A stretch of 46,548 nucleotides of DNA from a bacterium. Its GTDB lineage: Bacteria > Zixibacteria > MSB-5A5 > GN15 > FEB-12. Positions 28,624 to 38,096 of this stretch are shown here, in pieces. Made by a program: the position numbers and the translations under genes. The stretch's first letter is position 1, and the number at the start of each line of letters is the position of its first letter. The stretch lies in the NCBI GenBank assembly GCA_030605565.1, contig JAUWIB010000039.1, forward strand, positions 1-46,548. The letters are read 5' to 3'. A model generated the notes under the pieces. That model worked only from the letters and a program-made list of their open reading frames with translations. It had not been told where the DNA came from and made no database searches.

Positions 28624-29565
28624 TCAAAACTGCTTCACCACTTTTAGCACCGATCGGACATCATTGAGCACAAAGAAGTGGATGCAGCGAACGTTATTGT
28701 TAAACAGTTCCTCACATTGCCGGACCGCCCAGTTGACACCAATCGTTTTGGCGTGCTTCGGATTCTCCTGGATTTCATCGGCCAGTTCGTCTGGGATGCT
28801 GATCTGGAAGTTCTTCGGCAGACTGGTCAACTGACGCATACTATTGATAACTTTGAGACCAGGGATAATCGGTACCTTGATGCCGGCCTTTCGACACTCG
28901 TCGACAAACTCGAAAAACCGCTGGTTGTCGAAGAACATCTGGGTGACGATATAATCGGCTCCGGCCTCGACTTTTTGTTTCAGCCGCTGGATGTCGGTCT
29001 TGAGATTAGGAGCCTCAACATGCTTCTCGGGATAACCACAAACGCCGATGCAGAGATCGAACGGTTCGGTATTCTCGATATCCTCGAGGTACCTGCCCTG
29101 GCGAAGATCACTCAGTTGATGCACGAGTTCATTGGCATAGACATTAACGCTGCGGCCACCGCTGACCGACTTCTCATAGTTGGTCTCATCTCCCCGCACA
29201 GCCAACACATTATGAATGCCGAGAAAACCGAGTTCAATCATGACATCCTCGGTCTCCTCACGGGTGAAACCGCGACAAAGAATGTGCGGTACGGTGTCTA
29301 TGTTGTAGCGGTGATGAATAATGGCGCAGATGCTGATCGTACCCGGACGCTTGCGATTGATGCAACGCCGGACACCGCCGTCGGACAGTTCTTCATATTG
29401 CGCAACCGCTGAGTGGCTCGTCACGTCGATGAACGGTGGCTCGAAAGGCACAATCTGCTCGACGATATCGAGAATCTCGCGAGCCGACCGACCGCGTGGC
29501 GGTGGGATAATCTCATAGCTGAACAACGGGTTGGCGGCTCGGTATAATCGCTCAGTAACAAACAT
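28624..29565 (-). CDS. metF: methylenetetrahydrofolate reductase
   Basis: FSYEIIPPPRG; ITSHSAV-like VDVTSHSAV region; GIHNVLAVRGDE; ADYIVTQMFFDNQRFFEFVDECRKAGIKVPIIPGLKV. Confidence 0.92.
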   Translation of the reverse strand: MFVTERLYRAANPLFSYEIIPPPRGRSAREILDIVEQIVPFEPPFIDVTSHSAVAQYEELSDGGVRRCINRKRPGTISICAIIHHRYNIDTVPHILCRGFTREETEDVMIELGFLGIHNVLAVRGDETNYEKSVSGGRSVNVYANELVHQLSDLRQGRYLEDIENTEPFDLCIGVCGYPEKHVEAPNLKTDIQRLKQKVEAGADYIVTQMFFDNQRFFEFVDECRKAGIKVPIIPGLKVINSMRQLTSLPKNFQISIPDELADEIQENPKHAKTIGVNWAVRQCEELFNNNVRCIHFFVLNDVRSVLKVVKQF

Positions 29566-29634
29566 TCTCTTCCCTCTGCTGTTTACAACTCAGGTAGCCG
29601 GCATCGTAGGGGCCGTTGCGTCCGGCGCATATCC

Positions 29635-32600
29635 TCAGGTTTCGATCAGATTCGACGGCAGCCATCGCTTCATTTCTTCAATCGGCAGTTTCTTGCGTCG
29701 AGCATATTCTGCAAGTTGATCTTTGTCAATCTTTCCAACCGAAAAATAATGCGACTTCGGATGTGCAAAATAGTATCCGCTCACCGAGGCCGGAGGCGTC
29801 ATCGCATAAGTTTCGGTCAGACTGATGCCGATTCTGCGCTCAACATCAAGAAGGCTGAACAGAGTTTGCTTCTCAGAGTGATCAGGGCAGGCCGGATAAC
29901 CCGGCGCGGGGCGGATACCTATCTGTTTCTCCCTGATCAGGGCCTCGTTGTCGAGTTGCTCGTCGGCGGCATATCCCCAAAGCTCTTTGCGCACCCGCTG
30001 GTGCATTCTTTCGGCCAACGCTTCAGCCAGACGGTCAGCCAGAGCCTTGACCATGATCGCGCTGTAATCATCGCCGTCCTGTTCATAGCGACCTGCTAAC
30101 TCCGAGGCGCCGAATCCGGCGCTGACGGCAAAGGCCCCAACATAATCAGCCACTTCCGATTCACGTGGCGCCACGAAATCAGCCAGACAGACGCTGTGTC
30201 CACTCCCGGCGGATGGCTGCTGTCGGCGCAGCGTATGCAACACGGCCCGGACGCTGTCGCGCGACTCGTCATCGTAGATTTCGATATCGTCGCCGGTGGA
30301 ATTGGCCGGAAAAAGCCCGATCACCGCCCTCGCCTGCACCTGCTTCTCGTTCACAATAGTATCAAGCAGTTCCTTAGCATCAGCCATCAACTGTTGTGCT
30401 TGCTGGCCGTACCGAGCGTCCTTGAGAATCTCGGGATAGCGACCTTTGAGCTTCCAGACGTGGAGAAATGGAGTCCAGTCAATATACGGCGCTAATTCCG
30501 CGAGGGGGTAGTCGTTAAACGTCGTCACCCCGGGAATGGCCGGTTTGGTTGGCGAGAACTTCTCCCAGTCGAGACGAAGTCGGTTGCGGCGAGCATCGGC
30601 CAGCGATATAATCTGCAGGCTGTCGGTCTTTGTCACTCTTCGCTCGCGCAGTCGCTGATATTCGTCTTTGGTGCGGTGCACAAACTCGGAGTTGGCCCCA
30701 CCCAGAAGATTTCCGACGACGCCGGGCGCCCGTGAGGCATCACTGACATTAACGACCGGACCCGTGTAGGCCGGGTCGATTCGAACGGCCGTGTGTAAAC
30801 TCGAGGTCGTTGCTCCTCCGATCAAGAGCGGAACTGTCAAACCGCGCTTCTCCATCTCACGCGCCAGACGCACCATCTCTTCCAACGATGGCGTGATAAG
30901 ACCGCTCACGCCGATAACATCTACTCCCTCACGCGCCGCCGTTTCGAGGATCTTCTCGTTCGGTACCATCACACCCAGGTCCATCACTTCATAGCCGTGG
31001 CATTCCAGTACAACCGCAACGATGTTCTTGCCGATATCGTGCACATCTCCCTTGACAGTGGCCAGGAGCAATTTCCCTCGCGAGCTTCGTTCACCCGACT
31101 TGGACGCATCAATGTACGGCGTCAGCACCGCGACCGCCTTTTTCATTACGCGCGCCGCCTTGACTACCTGCGGCAGAAACATCTTCCCTTCGCTGAAAAG
31201 TTCGCCGACTTTGTTCATGCCATTCATCAACGGCCCCTCGATAACCGACAGGGCATCGCCCAGTTCTCGCCGCGCTTCTTCGACGTCATGTTCAACATAA
31301 TCGACCACTCCGCTGACGAGCGACTGCGCCAGCCGGGTTGTCACCGGTTCCAGTCGCCAGAACCCTTCACTGGGTTCGACCGTTTTCTTGCGCCGGGTCC
31401 GAGTAGCCAGGTCGGCCAGGTGGGCGGTAGCGTCGGGGGTTCGGTTCAACACGACATCCTCAACAACTTCGCGCAGTTCCGGGTCGATTTCATCGTAGCC
31501 GATCAACTGCCCGGCGTTGACAATCCCCATGTCCATCCCGGCCCGCACCGCGTGATACAAAAACACTGCGTGCATCGCCTCGCGGATGACATCATGACCA
31601 CGAAAAGCAAACGACAGATTGCTGACACCACCGCTGACCAGACAGTGCGGGAGGTTTTTCTTTATGGTGCGACACGCTTCGATAAAAGCCACAGCATAAT
31701 CGTTGTGCTCATCCATACCGGTGGCGATAGTGAGGATGGCCGGATCAATGATGATATCCTCCGGTGGAAAACCGTGGTCAACGAGCAATTGATAGGAGCG
31801 CGTGCACACATCGATCTTGCGCTGAAAGCTGTCGGCTTGTCCCTGTTCATCAAACGCCATCACCAGCACGGCGGCGCCATACCTGCGAATCAACCGAGCC
31901 CTCCGCAGGAACTCTTCTTCACCGTCTTTTAGGCTGATCGAGTTCACCACCCCTTTCCCCTGAAGACACTTCAGACCGGCCTCGATCACCTCCCAATCCG
32001 ACGAGTCGATCATGACCGGCACGCGGCCGATCTGCGGGTCGGATGCTACCATGTTCAAGAACCGAGTCATCGCCCTGGGAGCATCAAAAAGGGGTGCATC
32101 CATGTTGACGTCGATAATCTGGGCGCCGCCTTCCACCTGGAGGCGAGCGATTCTGAGCGCCTCTTCATGTTTCTCCTCGCGGATCAGTCGTGCAAAGCGG
32201 GCCGATCCGGCAACATTCGTGCGCTCACCGACATTGACAAAGAGCGAGTCGGGTCGAATCTCCAACGGTTCCAGACCGGCGAGCCGACACCTCTTCGGGA
32301 CATCAGGCACCGCGCGCGGTTTGATATCTCTGACGGCCTCGGCGGTGGCTCTGATGTGTTCAGGGGTGGTGCCGCAACAGCCACCTACGATGTTGACCAA
32401 CCCGGTCTCGGCGAACTCTTTCAGTACCGACGCGGTCTGTTCCGGCGTCTCGTCATAACCGCCAAGTTCATTGGGCAGACCGGCATTAGGATGAACAGAG
32501 ACCATCGTGTTGGCCACGCGGGCCAGTTCCGCCAGGTGCGGCCGCAACCCCGCAGCCCCCATAGCGCAGTTCAACCCAACACAGAACAAGTCAGCGTGAC

Positions 32601-33309
32601 TGATGGAAATCCAGAACGCCTCTGGCGTCTGACCGGACAGAGTGCGACCGGAGGCATCGGTGATGGTGCCGGAGACCCACACGGGTACGGTGCAGCCGCG
32701 CTGTTCGAACAGTTCGCTCACGGCGACCAGGGCGGCCTTGGCATTAAGCGTGTCGAAAACCGTTTCGATCAGCAAAATGTCGACACCGCCATCAAGCAAG
32801 GCCTCGGCCTGATCTGCGTAGGCCTGACGGAGTTGGTCGAAAGTAACGTTACGATAAGCAGGATCGTTCACATCCGGTGAAATTGAGCAAGTGCGATTGG
32901 TCGGGCCGAGCGATCCGGCCACAAAACGAGGCCGCGATGGGTCCTCTGCCGTGAAACGGTCAGCCGCCTGTCGAGCCAGCCGGGCGGCAGCCAGGTTCAT
33001 ATCACGGACAATCTTCTCGGTGCGAAAATCAGCCTGCGAGATTGCGTTGGCCGTGAAGCTGTTGGTCTCTATGATATCGGCGCCGGCGTTCAGGTACAGC
33101 GTGTGAATCTCTTCGATAACATCGGGTCGTGTTAGTGACAAAAGATCGTAGTTGCCGAGCACGTCTACGGGATGATCGGCGAACAACTCACCCCGGAAAT
33201 CCGACTCGCTCAGTTCCTTCGCCTGGATCAGCGTGCCGAAGGCGCCATCGAGAACCAAGATCCGTTCGGCGAGAAGTTCTGAGAGCTGTTTCTTAATATC
33301 CCTGGTCAT
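29635..33309 (-). CDS. metH: cobalamin-dependent methionine synthase
   Basis: 1224 aa; [16 protein letters not shown] (Hcy domain), [13 protein letters not shown] (pterin domain), [31 protein letters not shown] (B12 domain), activation domain [17 protein letters not shown]. Confidence 0.97.
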   Translation of the reverse strand: MTRDIKKQLSELLAERILVLDGAFGTLIQAKELSESDFRGELFADHPVDVLGNYDLLSLTRPDVIEEIHTLYLNAGADIIETNSFTANAISQADFRTEKIVRDMNLAAARLARQAADRFTAEDPSRPRFVAGSLGPTNRTCSISPDVNDPAYRNVTFDQLRQAYADQAEALLDGGVDILLIETVFDTLNAKAALVAVSELFEQRGCTVPVWVSGTITDASGRTLSGQTPEAFWISISHADLFCVGLNCAMGAAGLRPHLAELARVANTMVSVHPNAGLPNELGGYDETPEQTASVLKEFAETGLVNIVGGCCGTTPEHIRATAEAVRDIKPRAVPDVPKRCRLAGLEPLEIRPDSLFVNVGERTNVAGSARFARLIREEKHEEALRIARLQVEGGAQIIDVNMDAPLFDAPRAMTRFLNMVASDPQIGRVPVMIDSSDWEVIEAGLKCLQGKGVVNSISLKDGEEEFLRRARLIRRYGAAVLVMAFDEQGQADSFQRKIDVCTRSYQLLVDHGFPPEDIIIDPAILTIATGMDEHNDYAVAFIEACRTIKKNLPHCLVSGGVSNLSFAFRGHDVIREAMHAVFLYHAVRAGMDMGIVNAGQLIGYDEIDPELREVVEDVVLNRTPDATAHLADLATRTRRKKTVEPSEGFWRLEPVTTRLAQSLVSGVVDYVEHDVEEARRELGDALSVIEGPLMNGMNKVGELFSEGKMFLPQVVKAARVMKKAVAVLTPYIDASKSGERSSRGKLLLATVKGDVHDIGKNIVAVVLECHGYEVMDLGVMVPNEKILETAAREGVDVIGVSGLITPSLEEMVRLAREMEKRGLTVPLLIGGATTSSLHTAVRIDPAYTGPVVNVSDASRAPGVVGNLLGGANSEFVHRTKDEYQRLRERRVTKTDSLQIISLADARRNRLRLDWEKFSPTKPAIPGVTTFNDYPLAELAPYIDWTPFLHVWKLKGRYPEILKDARYGQQAQQLMADAKELLDTIVNEKQVQARAVIGLFPANSTGDDIEIYDDESRDSVRAVLHTLRRQQPSAGSGHSVCLADFVAPRESEVADYVGAFAVSAGFGASELAGRYEQDGDDYSAIMVKALADRLAEALAERMHQRVRKELWGYAADEQLDNEALIREKQIGIRPAPGYPACPDHSEKQTLFSLLDVERRIGISLTETYAMTPPASVSGYYFAHPKSHYFSVGKIDKDQLAEYARRKKLPIEEMKRWLPSNLIET

Positions 33310-33528
33310 CGTATGCCGCGCTTTGATATGTGGACTCGCACCTACCCGTTTCCACCTGCCACTGTTGTCCGCCCTTGCCTTCTTTCACGTTTTCGGTCCA
33401 GGCCGACACTCTGGTTAGGAATAATACGAGTAAAAGCGGTGGCGACATAATGAAAAGTACAAGGACTACAATGTCGCGAAGGTTATGTCGTGGGTGTTAT
33501 TAGGAAGTTCTGCGATACTGGCAATAAG

Positions 33529-33578
33529 AAAAGTCGCGCCCCGCAGAATTGAACCGCGGACACACGGATTTTCAGTCC
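33529..33578. repeat. distal 50-nt direct repeat: degenerate copy of the 3' half of tRNA-Phe (candidate attachment site)
   Basis: aaaagtcgcgccccgcagaattgaaccgcggacacacggattttcagtcc matches 36237-36286 at 48 of 50 positions; no 5' half of a tRNA follows. Confidence 0.85.
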
Positions 33579-33772
33579 TTTAGAAGTGCGTTGCGCGACA
33601 GCACCTTACGAGGCGCGCATCCCAAAAAGTCATACACCGCAGACAAGTCATAATCCCGGCACGCACGGTCACTCCGCTCACATCGTACTTGCCAGTATCA
33701 CGAACATGAGGTAGATTGCCTCCATCAAGTTGTTGCTACGAAAACCGCTTGACGGCTAGGAAGGGCTTTCAA

Positions 33773-35308
33773 TTGGTTGAAGAACAGAAGACATGCCAGG
33801 TAAAGATGTATGGCGGCGGACCGTGCGGTCGGCCTGTAATCGACGGCGAGAAGTGCATCTGCCATTCTGAGAACCCGGATAAGGACGTTGCCCTCCTCCG
33901 GAAGGAAGTCGACGAGCAACTGGCACGTGACGATCGCCATGATTTCATAAGCTTTGTCTTTCCCGATGGATTCAGTTTCGAGGGAGTGGAGTTTCCGAAG
34001 AACGTGTATTTCTTGAAGGCCAAGTTTTCCGGGGTGGCGCATTTCAGTTATGCCAGGTTTTCCGAGAAGGCGGATTTCCGCGGTGCCGAGTTCTCTGGGG
34101 AGGCGGATTTCACTGATTCCAAGTTCTCCGGGATGGCGAATTTCGGAAATGCTCGGTTCTCGGGGTCAGCGATTCTCGAAAATGCCAAGTTCTCCGGGGA
34201 GGCGAACTTCGTCAAAGCCCAGTTCTCCTCGGAGGCGTGGTTCAACGATGCCCAGTTCTCAGGGGAGGCGAACTTCTCCAGCGCCAAGTTCTCAGGGGAG
34301 GCGGGGTTCGTCGATGCCAAGTTCTCCGGGGAGGCGAGTTTCCACCATGCCCAGTTCACCTGGGGGGAGAGTTTCTCCGGCGCCCAGTTCTTCGGGGAAG
34401 CGATTTTCTTCGATATCCAGTTCTCAGTCGCGGCGGATTTCAGCTATGCCAAGTTCTCCGGCGAAACGTTATTTAAGGATGCCCAGTTCTCCGGGGAGGC
34501 GGATTTCAGCTATGCCCAGTTCTCTGGGGAAGCGAATTTCATAAATGCCGAGTTCTCCGGGCAGGCGGATTTCCAAGACTTAACGATGGCTGAAAAAGCT
34601 CTATTGACGTTCGATCATGTCGACCTCCACAACTGTCACTTTTTCAGGACAGATATCTCCCGACTTGAATTCTCCAATGTTAAGTGGCCCAGGCGACGCA
34701 AACTCTTTGGCAAGAACCTGCTATTCAGGAGAGCGGTGGCCGATGAGCTTGACCCCGTGTCAGAAGAATGGGAGGAGGTGGGGAATATATATCGGGGTTT
34801 GCAGGTCAACTACACGAATCACAACCGTTACGCCGATGCCAGTCACTTCTACGTCGCCGAGATGGACATAAACAGGAAGACCAATCGAGAGTGGCGATAC
34901 TTGATACCCAGCTGGTTCTACAGGAAAGTCTCTCTCTACGGCCAGAGCTATCTGAGGCCCTTCATGTGGCTAATGCTTGTCCTTCTTCTATTCCCGGCCA
35001 TCATTCTGTGGGGGGGGATCAATCCCTCCGCCGCATCCGACGTTGCGTTCGGGCAGCAGGAGTCCATTTCGTATACCTTCAGTCTCAACCCGGCCGATTG
35101 CTTTCTGTTTCAAGGTCTGGACGGCGACTACTGGACCGTGTTCTTCAAGAACATATCGTTCCTGACTTTCAGTCGAGAGAAGCTGTCCGCCATTCTGTTG
35201 AGTCCTTTCCAGGAGGCGTTGGCAGGACTACAGATCCCTCTCATTGTCACGTTGATCGCCTTTTTCCTGCTCGCACTCCGCCGCCAGTTCAAGCGCAAGA
35301 GCTTCTGA
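33773..35308 (+). CDS. membrane protein with Cys-rich N-terminus, pentapeptide-type (11-residue period) repeat domain and C-terminal two-TM domain
   Basis: 17 consecutive 11-residue units such as AKFSGEANFVK; N-terminal C-x9-C-x9-C-x-C-H; C-terminal hydrophobic segments MWLMLVLLLFPAIILWGG and LQIPLIVTLIAFFLLAL; probable TTG start near 33773 (track start 33716 also TTG). Confidence 0.85.
   Translation: MVEEQKTCQVKMYGGGPCGRPVIDGEKCICHSENPDKDVALLRKEVDEQLARDDRHDFISFVFPDGFSFEGVEFPKNVYFLKAKFSGVAHFSYARFSEKADFRGAEFSGEADFTDSKFSGMANFGNARFSGSAILENAKFSGEANFVKAQFSSEAWFNDAQFSGEANFSSAKFSGEAGFVDAKFSGEASFHHAQFTWGESFSGAQFFGEAIFFDIQFSVAADFSYAKFSGETLFKDAQFSGEADFSYAQFSGEANFINAEFSGQADFQDLTMAEKALLTFDHVDLHNCHFFRTDISRLEFSNVKWPRRRKLFGKNLLFRRAVADELDPVSEEWEEVGNIYRGLQVNYTNHNRYADASHFYVAEMDINRKTNREWRYLIPSWFYRKVSLYGQSYLRPFMWLMLVLLLFPAIILWGGINPSAASDVAFGQQESISYTFSLNPADCFLFQGLDGDYWTVFFKNISFLTFSREKLSAILLSPFQEALAGLQIPLIVTLIAFFLLALRRQFKRKSF
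34019..34579 (+). repeat. 17 tandem 33-nt coding units (11-aa A-[KQ]-F-S-G-E-A-x-F-x-x)
   Basis: Direct reading; units of equal length from gccaagttttccggg to ggatttccaagac. Confidence 0.9.
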
Positions 35309-35463
35309 GCCATGCTGAGACACCCCCAATCTCTTTCCTTGCCCCAAACGCTCAACTCCTGTATTTTCGCATAGAAATTGACACGCAACCTTTTTTGGCG
35401 GCCGAATGACAAGACTCCGCTACAGCCCACGTGTAAGGCATAAGCAAGACGACTTTATAGATA

Positions 35464-36123
35464 TTGGCTGACGAGGACAGAGGACAAGTGAACTCAAAAG
35501 ACAAGGGTGTACTCATTGTCGATGACGATGCAAATATGCGCCGAATATTGCAGGAATCTCTCAGCGGTGATGGTTTTACAAATGTCCACACAGCAGAGGA
35601 CGGGCTTGAATGTCTGAGTGTCCTTGAGTTGCTCGGTGACGAAATCTACGTTATCCTCCTTGATCTTAGAATGCCACGAATGGACGGCGCAGAGGTTGTG
35701 GAGTCACTCCTCAACTTGCACAAGCATGTCGTAGGAGTTGTAATCATTACCGGTTACGGAGGCAAGGAGTCCCGGGAAAAGTTCTTATCATTACATGACC
35801 GATGCGTTGTTCCTATAGACTACCTACAGAAGCCTTTCCAATTATCGCCATTCGCCGAGAACGTGGAAAACGCAATCAAGCTGATACATAAAAAACGGAT
35901 ATACCAGAACAGCCAAGCCCACAATATTATTCTCGCGAGTCTCGGCACTGTTAAGAGCCAAATCACCACAATCGAGGGTAAGATCGACACACTCATGAGT
36001 TGGAGGAAGGGGTTTTTGGCTGAGGTCGGGATGGAGGTCATTAAGATAGTTCTCATTGCAGCTTTAGTCTTAGCTTTCATTCTGCTGGGCCTCGATGATT
36101 TTCTTGCGCGACTGCTGAAGTAG
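35464..36123 (+). CDS. response-regulator receiver domain protein with C-terminal transmembrane helix
   Basis: VLIVDDDANMRRIL, VILLDLRMPRMDG, VVIITGYGG, YLQKPF; C-terminal EVIKIVLIAALVLAFILLGLDDFLARLLK; no DNA-binding or enzymatic output domain. Start uncertain (TTG 35464 or GTG 35488). Confidence 0.88.
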   Translation: MADEDRGQVNSKDKGVLIVDDDANMRRILQESLSGDGFTNVHTAEDGLECLSVLELLGDEIYVILLDLRMPRMDGAEVVESLLNLHKHVVGVVIITGYGGKESREKFLSLHDRCVVPIDYLQKPFQLSPFAENVENAIKLIHKKRIYQNSQAHNIILASLGTVKSQITTIEGKIDTLMSWRKGFLAEVGMEVIKIVLIAALVLAFILLGLDDFLARLLK

Positions 36124-36241
36124 TTGCCGAGGATATCAAGTGACACGCTGCAGCACCGATCGCATTCCAGCCCCAACTTTTTACTTGACCAAGAAGTCCC
36201 CGTTCCGTGATTTTTGAGAAATCCTCCACCCACAAAAAAAG

Positions 36242-36314
<73 letters not shown>

Positions 36315-36392
36315 AACACAAGAAATCCGCCGCCCACGATGGCGAACGGAAAGCGCAATTTATCGCTTTGTCGGACGATGTCAAATGAAATG

Positions 36393-36791
36393 TTAGCGAC
36401 CCTTGAACAAATACTGTTTGGTCGCGGGGGCGAACAAGGTCGCGAGCGCCGCCGCCGATAAGACCAGCAGCACGATGTTTTCGTACTGGTGGTAACCGAT
36501 CGCCGCCAGGATCAATACCACCCCATTGATACCGATCAAACCCCAGTAACCCCAACTTTTCAGTTCCCTGTAGCCGAAGGCCGGGACCAACAACCCCAAC
36601 CCAATGAGCAGGAAGATAATCGGCTGAGCCAAGTCGTCATAGTTGTGGTCAAGGAAACTCAAGACCACTTTGACGCCGCCATAGATGATAAAAATAGCGG
36701 CAAAGATGAATCCGTACCAGCCGGCCAGTTTGAAAGTGAGCGGACGGTCGTCTTTGGGTTCTGTTTGTCGATTCGACTTAGTGTCGGTCAT
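36393..36791 (-). CDS. small hydrophobic membrane protein of unknown function
   Basis: 132 aa with about four hydrophobic segments; overlaps the upstream ROK gene by 4 nt. Confidence 0.7.
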   Translation of the reverse strand: MTDTKSNRQTEPKDDRPLTFKLAGWYGFIFAAIFIIYGGVKVVLSFLDHNYDDLAQPIIFLLIGLGLLVPAFGYRELKSWGYWGLIGINGVVLILAAIGYHQYENIVLLVLSAAALATLFAPATKQYLFKGR

Positions 36792-37765
36792 TTACTAATC
36801 TCTCCCAAAAGTCCGGCTCCAATAAAGCCGGCGTCATTACCGAGAGTGGCTTTAACCACTCTCAGGTTTTCTACAGCGGAATCGAAGGCGCGTTTCTTAA
36901 TTTCCACGGCAACCATCTCGTGAAAACCGCCGCCGCCGTCGGCCACGCCACCTCCTATGACTACGGTGTCGGGGTTCAAAAGATTCACCACCCCGGCCAG
37001 CCCGGTGCCGAGATAGACGGCTGTTTCATCCAGCGTCTCCCTCGCCACGGCGTCCCCTTTTTTCAGAGCGGTGAACAGCTTCTTGATGGTCATGTTCTCG
37101 ATATTCCCTTTAAGAACAGAATCGAAAGTCGGCGAAGGGTTCGCCTTAAGCTTTGACCGCGCCCGCTGCAGGATCGCACCCGAGGAACAGTAAGCTTCAA
37201 TACACCCCTGTCGCCCACAGCCACACGTCGGTCCATCATAACAGATGGATATATGACCCAGTTCCGCGGCTGAGTAGGTGGCGCCCCGCCAGAGCGCGCC
37301 GTCCAACACTATGCCGCCACCGATACCGGTGCCGACGGTAACGCACACCACTGATTTTGACCCGACCGCTGCTCCCAATCGCGCCTCAGCCAGCGCCACC
37401 AAGTTGGCGTCGTTATCGACATACACCGGCATGTTCAATCGCTCCTTTAGGCGGCGTCCGATCTCCATCCCCTGCCAACCCTTGATATTGGGACAAGGAC
37501 CGATGACCACACCGGTGCGAGAATCGACCGCGCCCGGTGTGCCGACACCAAGCCAGTTGATTTGATGATTTTCCTCGGCCGCATACAGGAGTAGTTGTTC
37601 GGCGATATTAGTCACCAGATGCATCAGCGGCGTTGGTCCCTTTTTCGCCATTGTCGGACGCTGCCGACGATAGATCACATGACCGTCGGCGTCGACCAGT
37701 CCGAACTTTATATTGGTGCCGCCGATATCGATACCGGCATAAACAGTTTTCTCAGCCACAGTCAA
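36788..37765 (-). CDS. ROK family sugar kinase (glucokinase-like)
   Basis: YAGIDIGGTNIKFGLVDADG; VGTGIGGGIVLDGALWRGATYSAAELGHISICYDGPTCGCGRQGCIEAY. Confidence 0.93.
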   Translation of the reverse strand: MTVAEKTVYAGIDIGGTNIKFGLVDADGHVIYRRQRPTMAKKGPTPLMHLVTNIAEQLLLYAAEENHQINWLGVGTPGAVDSRTGVVIGPCPNIKGWQGMEIGRRLKERLNMPVYVDNDANLVALAEARLGAAVGSKSVVCVTVGTGIGGGIVLDGALWRGATYSAAELGHISICYDGPTCGCGRQGCIEAYCSSGAILQRARSKLKANPSPTFDSVLKGNIENMTIKKLFTALKKGDAVARETLDETAVYLGTGLAGVVNLLNPDTVVIGGGVADGGGGFHEMVAVEIKKRAFDSAVENLRVVKATLGNDAGFIGAGLLGEISK

Positions 37766-37899
37766 GTGATGGCTCCTTTTGTAGACAATCCGAACACACT
37801 AACAAAATCGGTCGCATTATAAAGGTGTGTTTGGAGGTTAGTCAAGGCAAAAGCGGGGGCAAGCTCGTCTCTGGCGCCTCGCGCGTCGTTTGTGAGTGT

Positions 37900-37925
37900 G
37901 CTGTCAGCCGTCTCTGGCTGACAGC
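37900..37925. repeat. perfect 10-bp hairpin gctgtcagcc-gtctct-ggctgacagc
   Basis: Direct reading. Confidence 0.85.
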
Positions 37926-37931
37926 CTGGTT

Positions 37932-37954
37932 GGCAGGATCGCAGGGATCCTGCC
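37932..37954. repeat. perfect 9-bp hairpin ggcaggatc-gcagg-gatcctgcc
   Basis: Direct reading. Confidence 0.85.
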
Positions 37955-37999
37955 CTACTGAGCGCTGTGCCCGGCGAATCTTCAGGCTCGGCCACGAAA

Positions 38000-38025
38000 C
38001 CCGCGCGGTCTGAAGACCACGCGGG
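38000..38025. repeat. 12-bp hairpin with one mismatch, cccgcgcggtct-ga-agaccacgcggg
   Basis: Direct reading; core GGTCT/AGACC also seen at 46344-46362. Confidence 0.85.
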
Positions 38026-38096
38026 CACAATAACAACCTTCTGAGCGCGGTAGACGGGGACGTCCGCCGCGCACGTGACAATTGAGACCACCGCCG

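Noticed and set aside
30997-31932. 311-aa plus-strand ORF and others inside metH
   Set aside because: Antisense to highly conserved metH domains; no protein family features.
33440-33490. Repeated cgacat-containing motifs (gcgacat...atgtcgc, ttatgtcg) beside the distal tRNA repeat
   Set aside because: Short and imperfect; could be recombinase or regulator sites, but too weak to claim without comparative data.
33310-33528. Possible cobalamin or SAM-type riboswitch upstream of metH
   Set aside because: I looked for the conserved B12-box and SAM riboswitch cores on the minus strand and could not identify a convincing one. An Infernal/Rfam scan would decide.
33529-33578. A second functional tRNA-Phe
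   Set aside because: Only the 3' half is present, with a changed acceptor base and no D-arm or 5' acceptor strand.
34048-34544. Long overlapping ORFs on both strands across the repeat region (34048-34359 -, 34050-34544 +, 34237-34476 +)
   Set aside because: The 33-nt repeat is a multiple of three without stops in several frames, so alternate-frame ORFs stay open as an artefact. Only the frame of 33773-35308 has flanking domains.
34019-34579. Regular 33-nt repetition resembling a CRISPR-like array
   Set aside because: There are no alternating spacers. The units are contiguous and encode a protein repeat.
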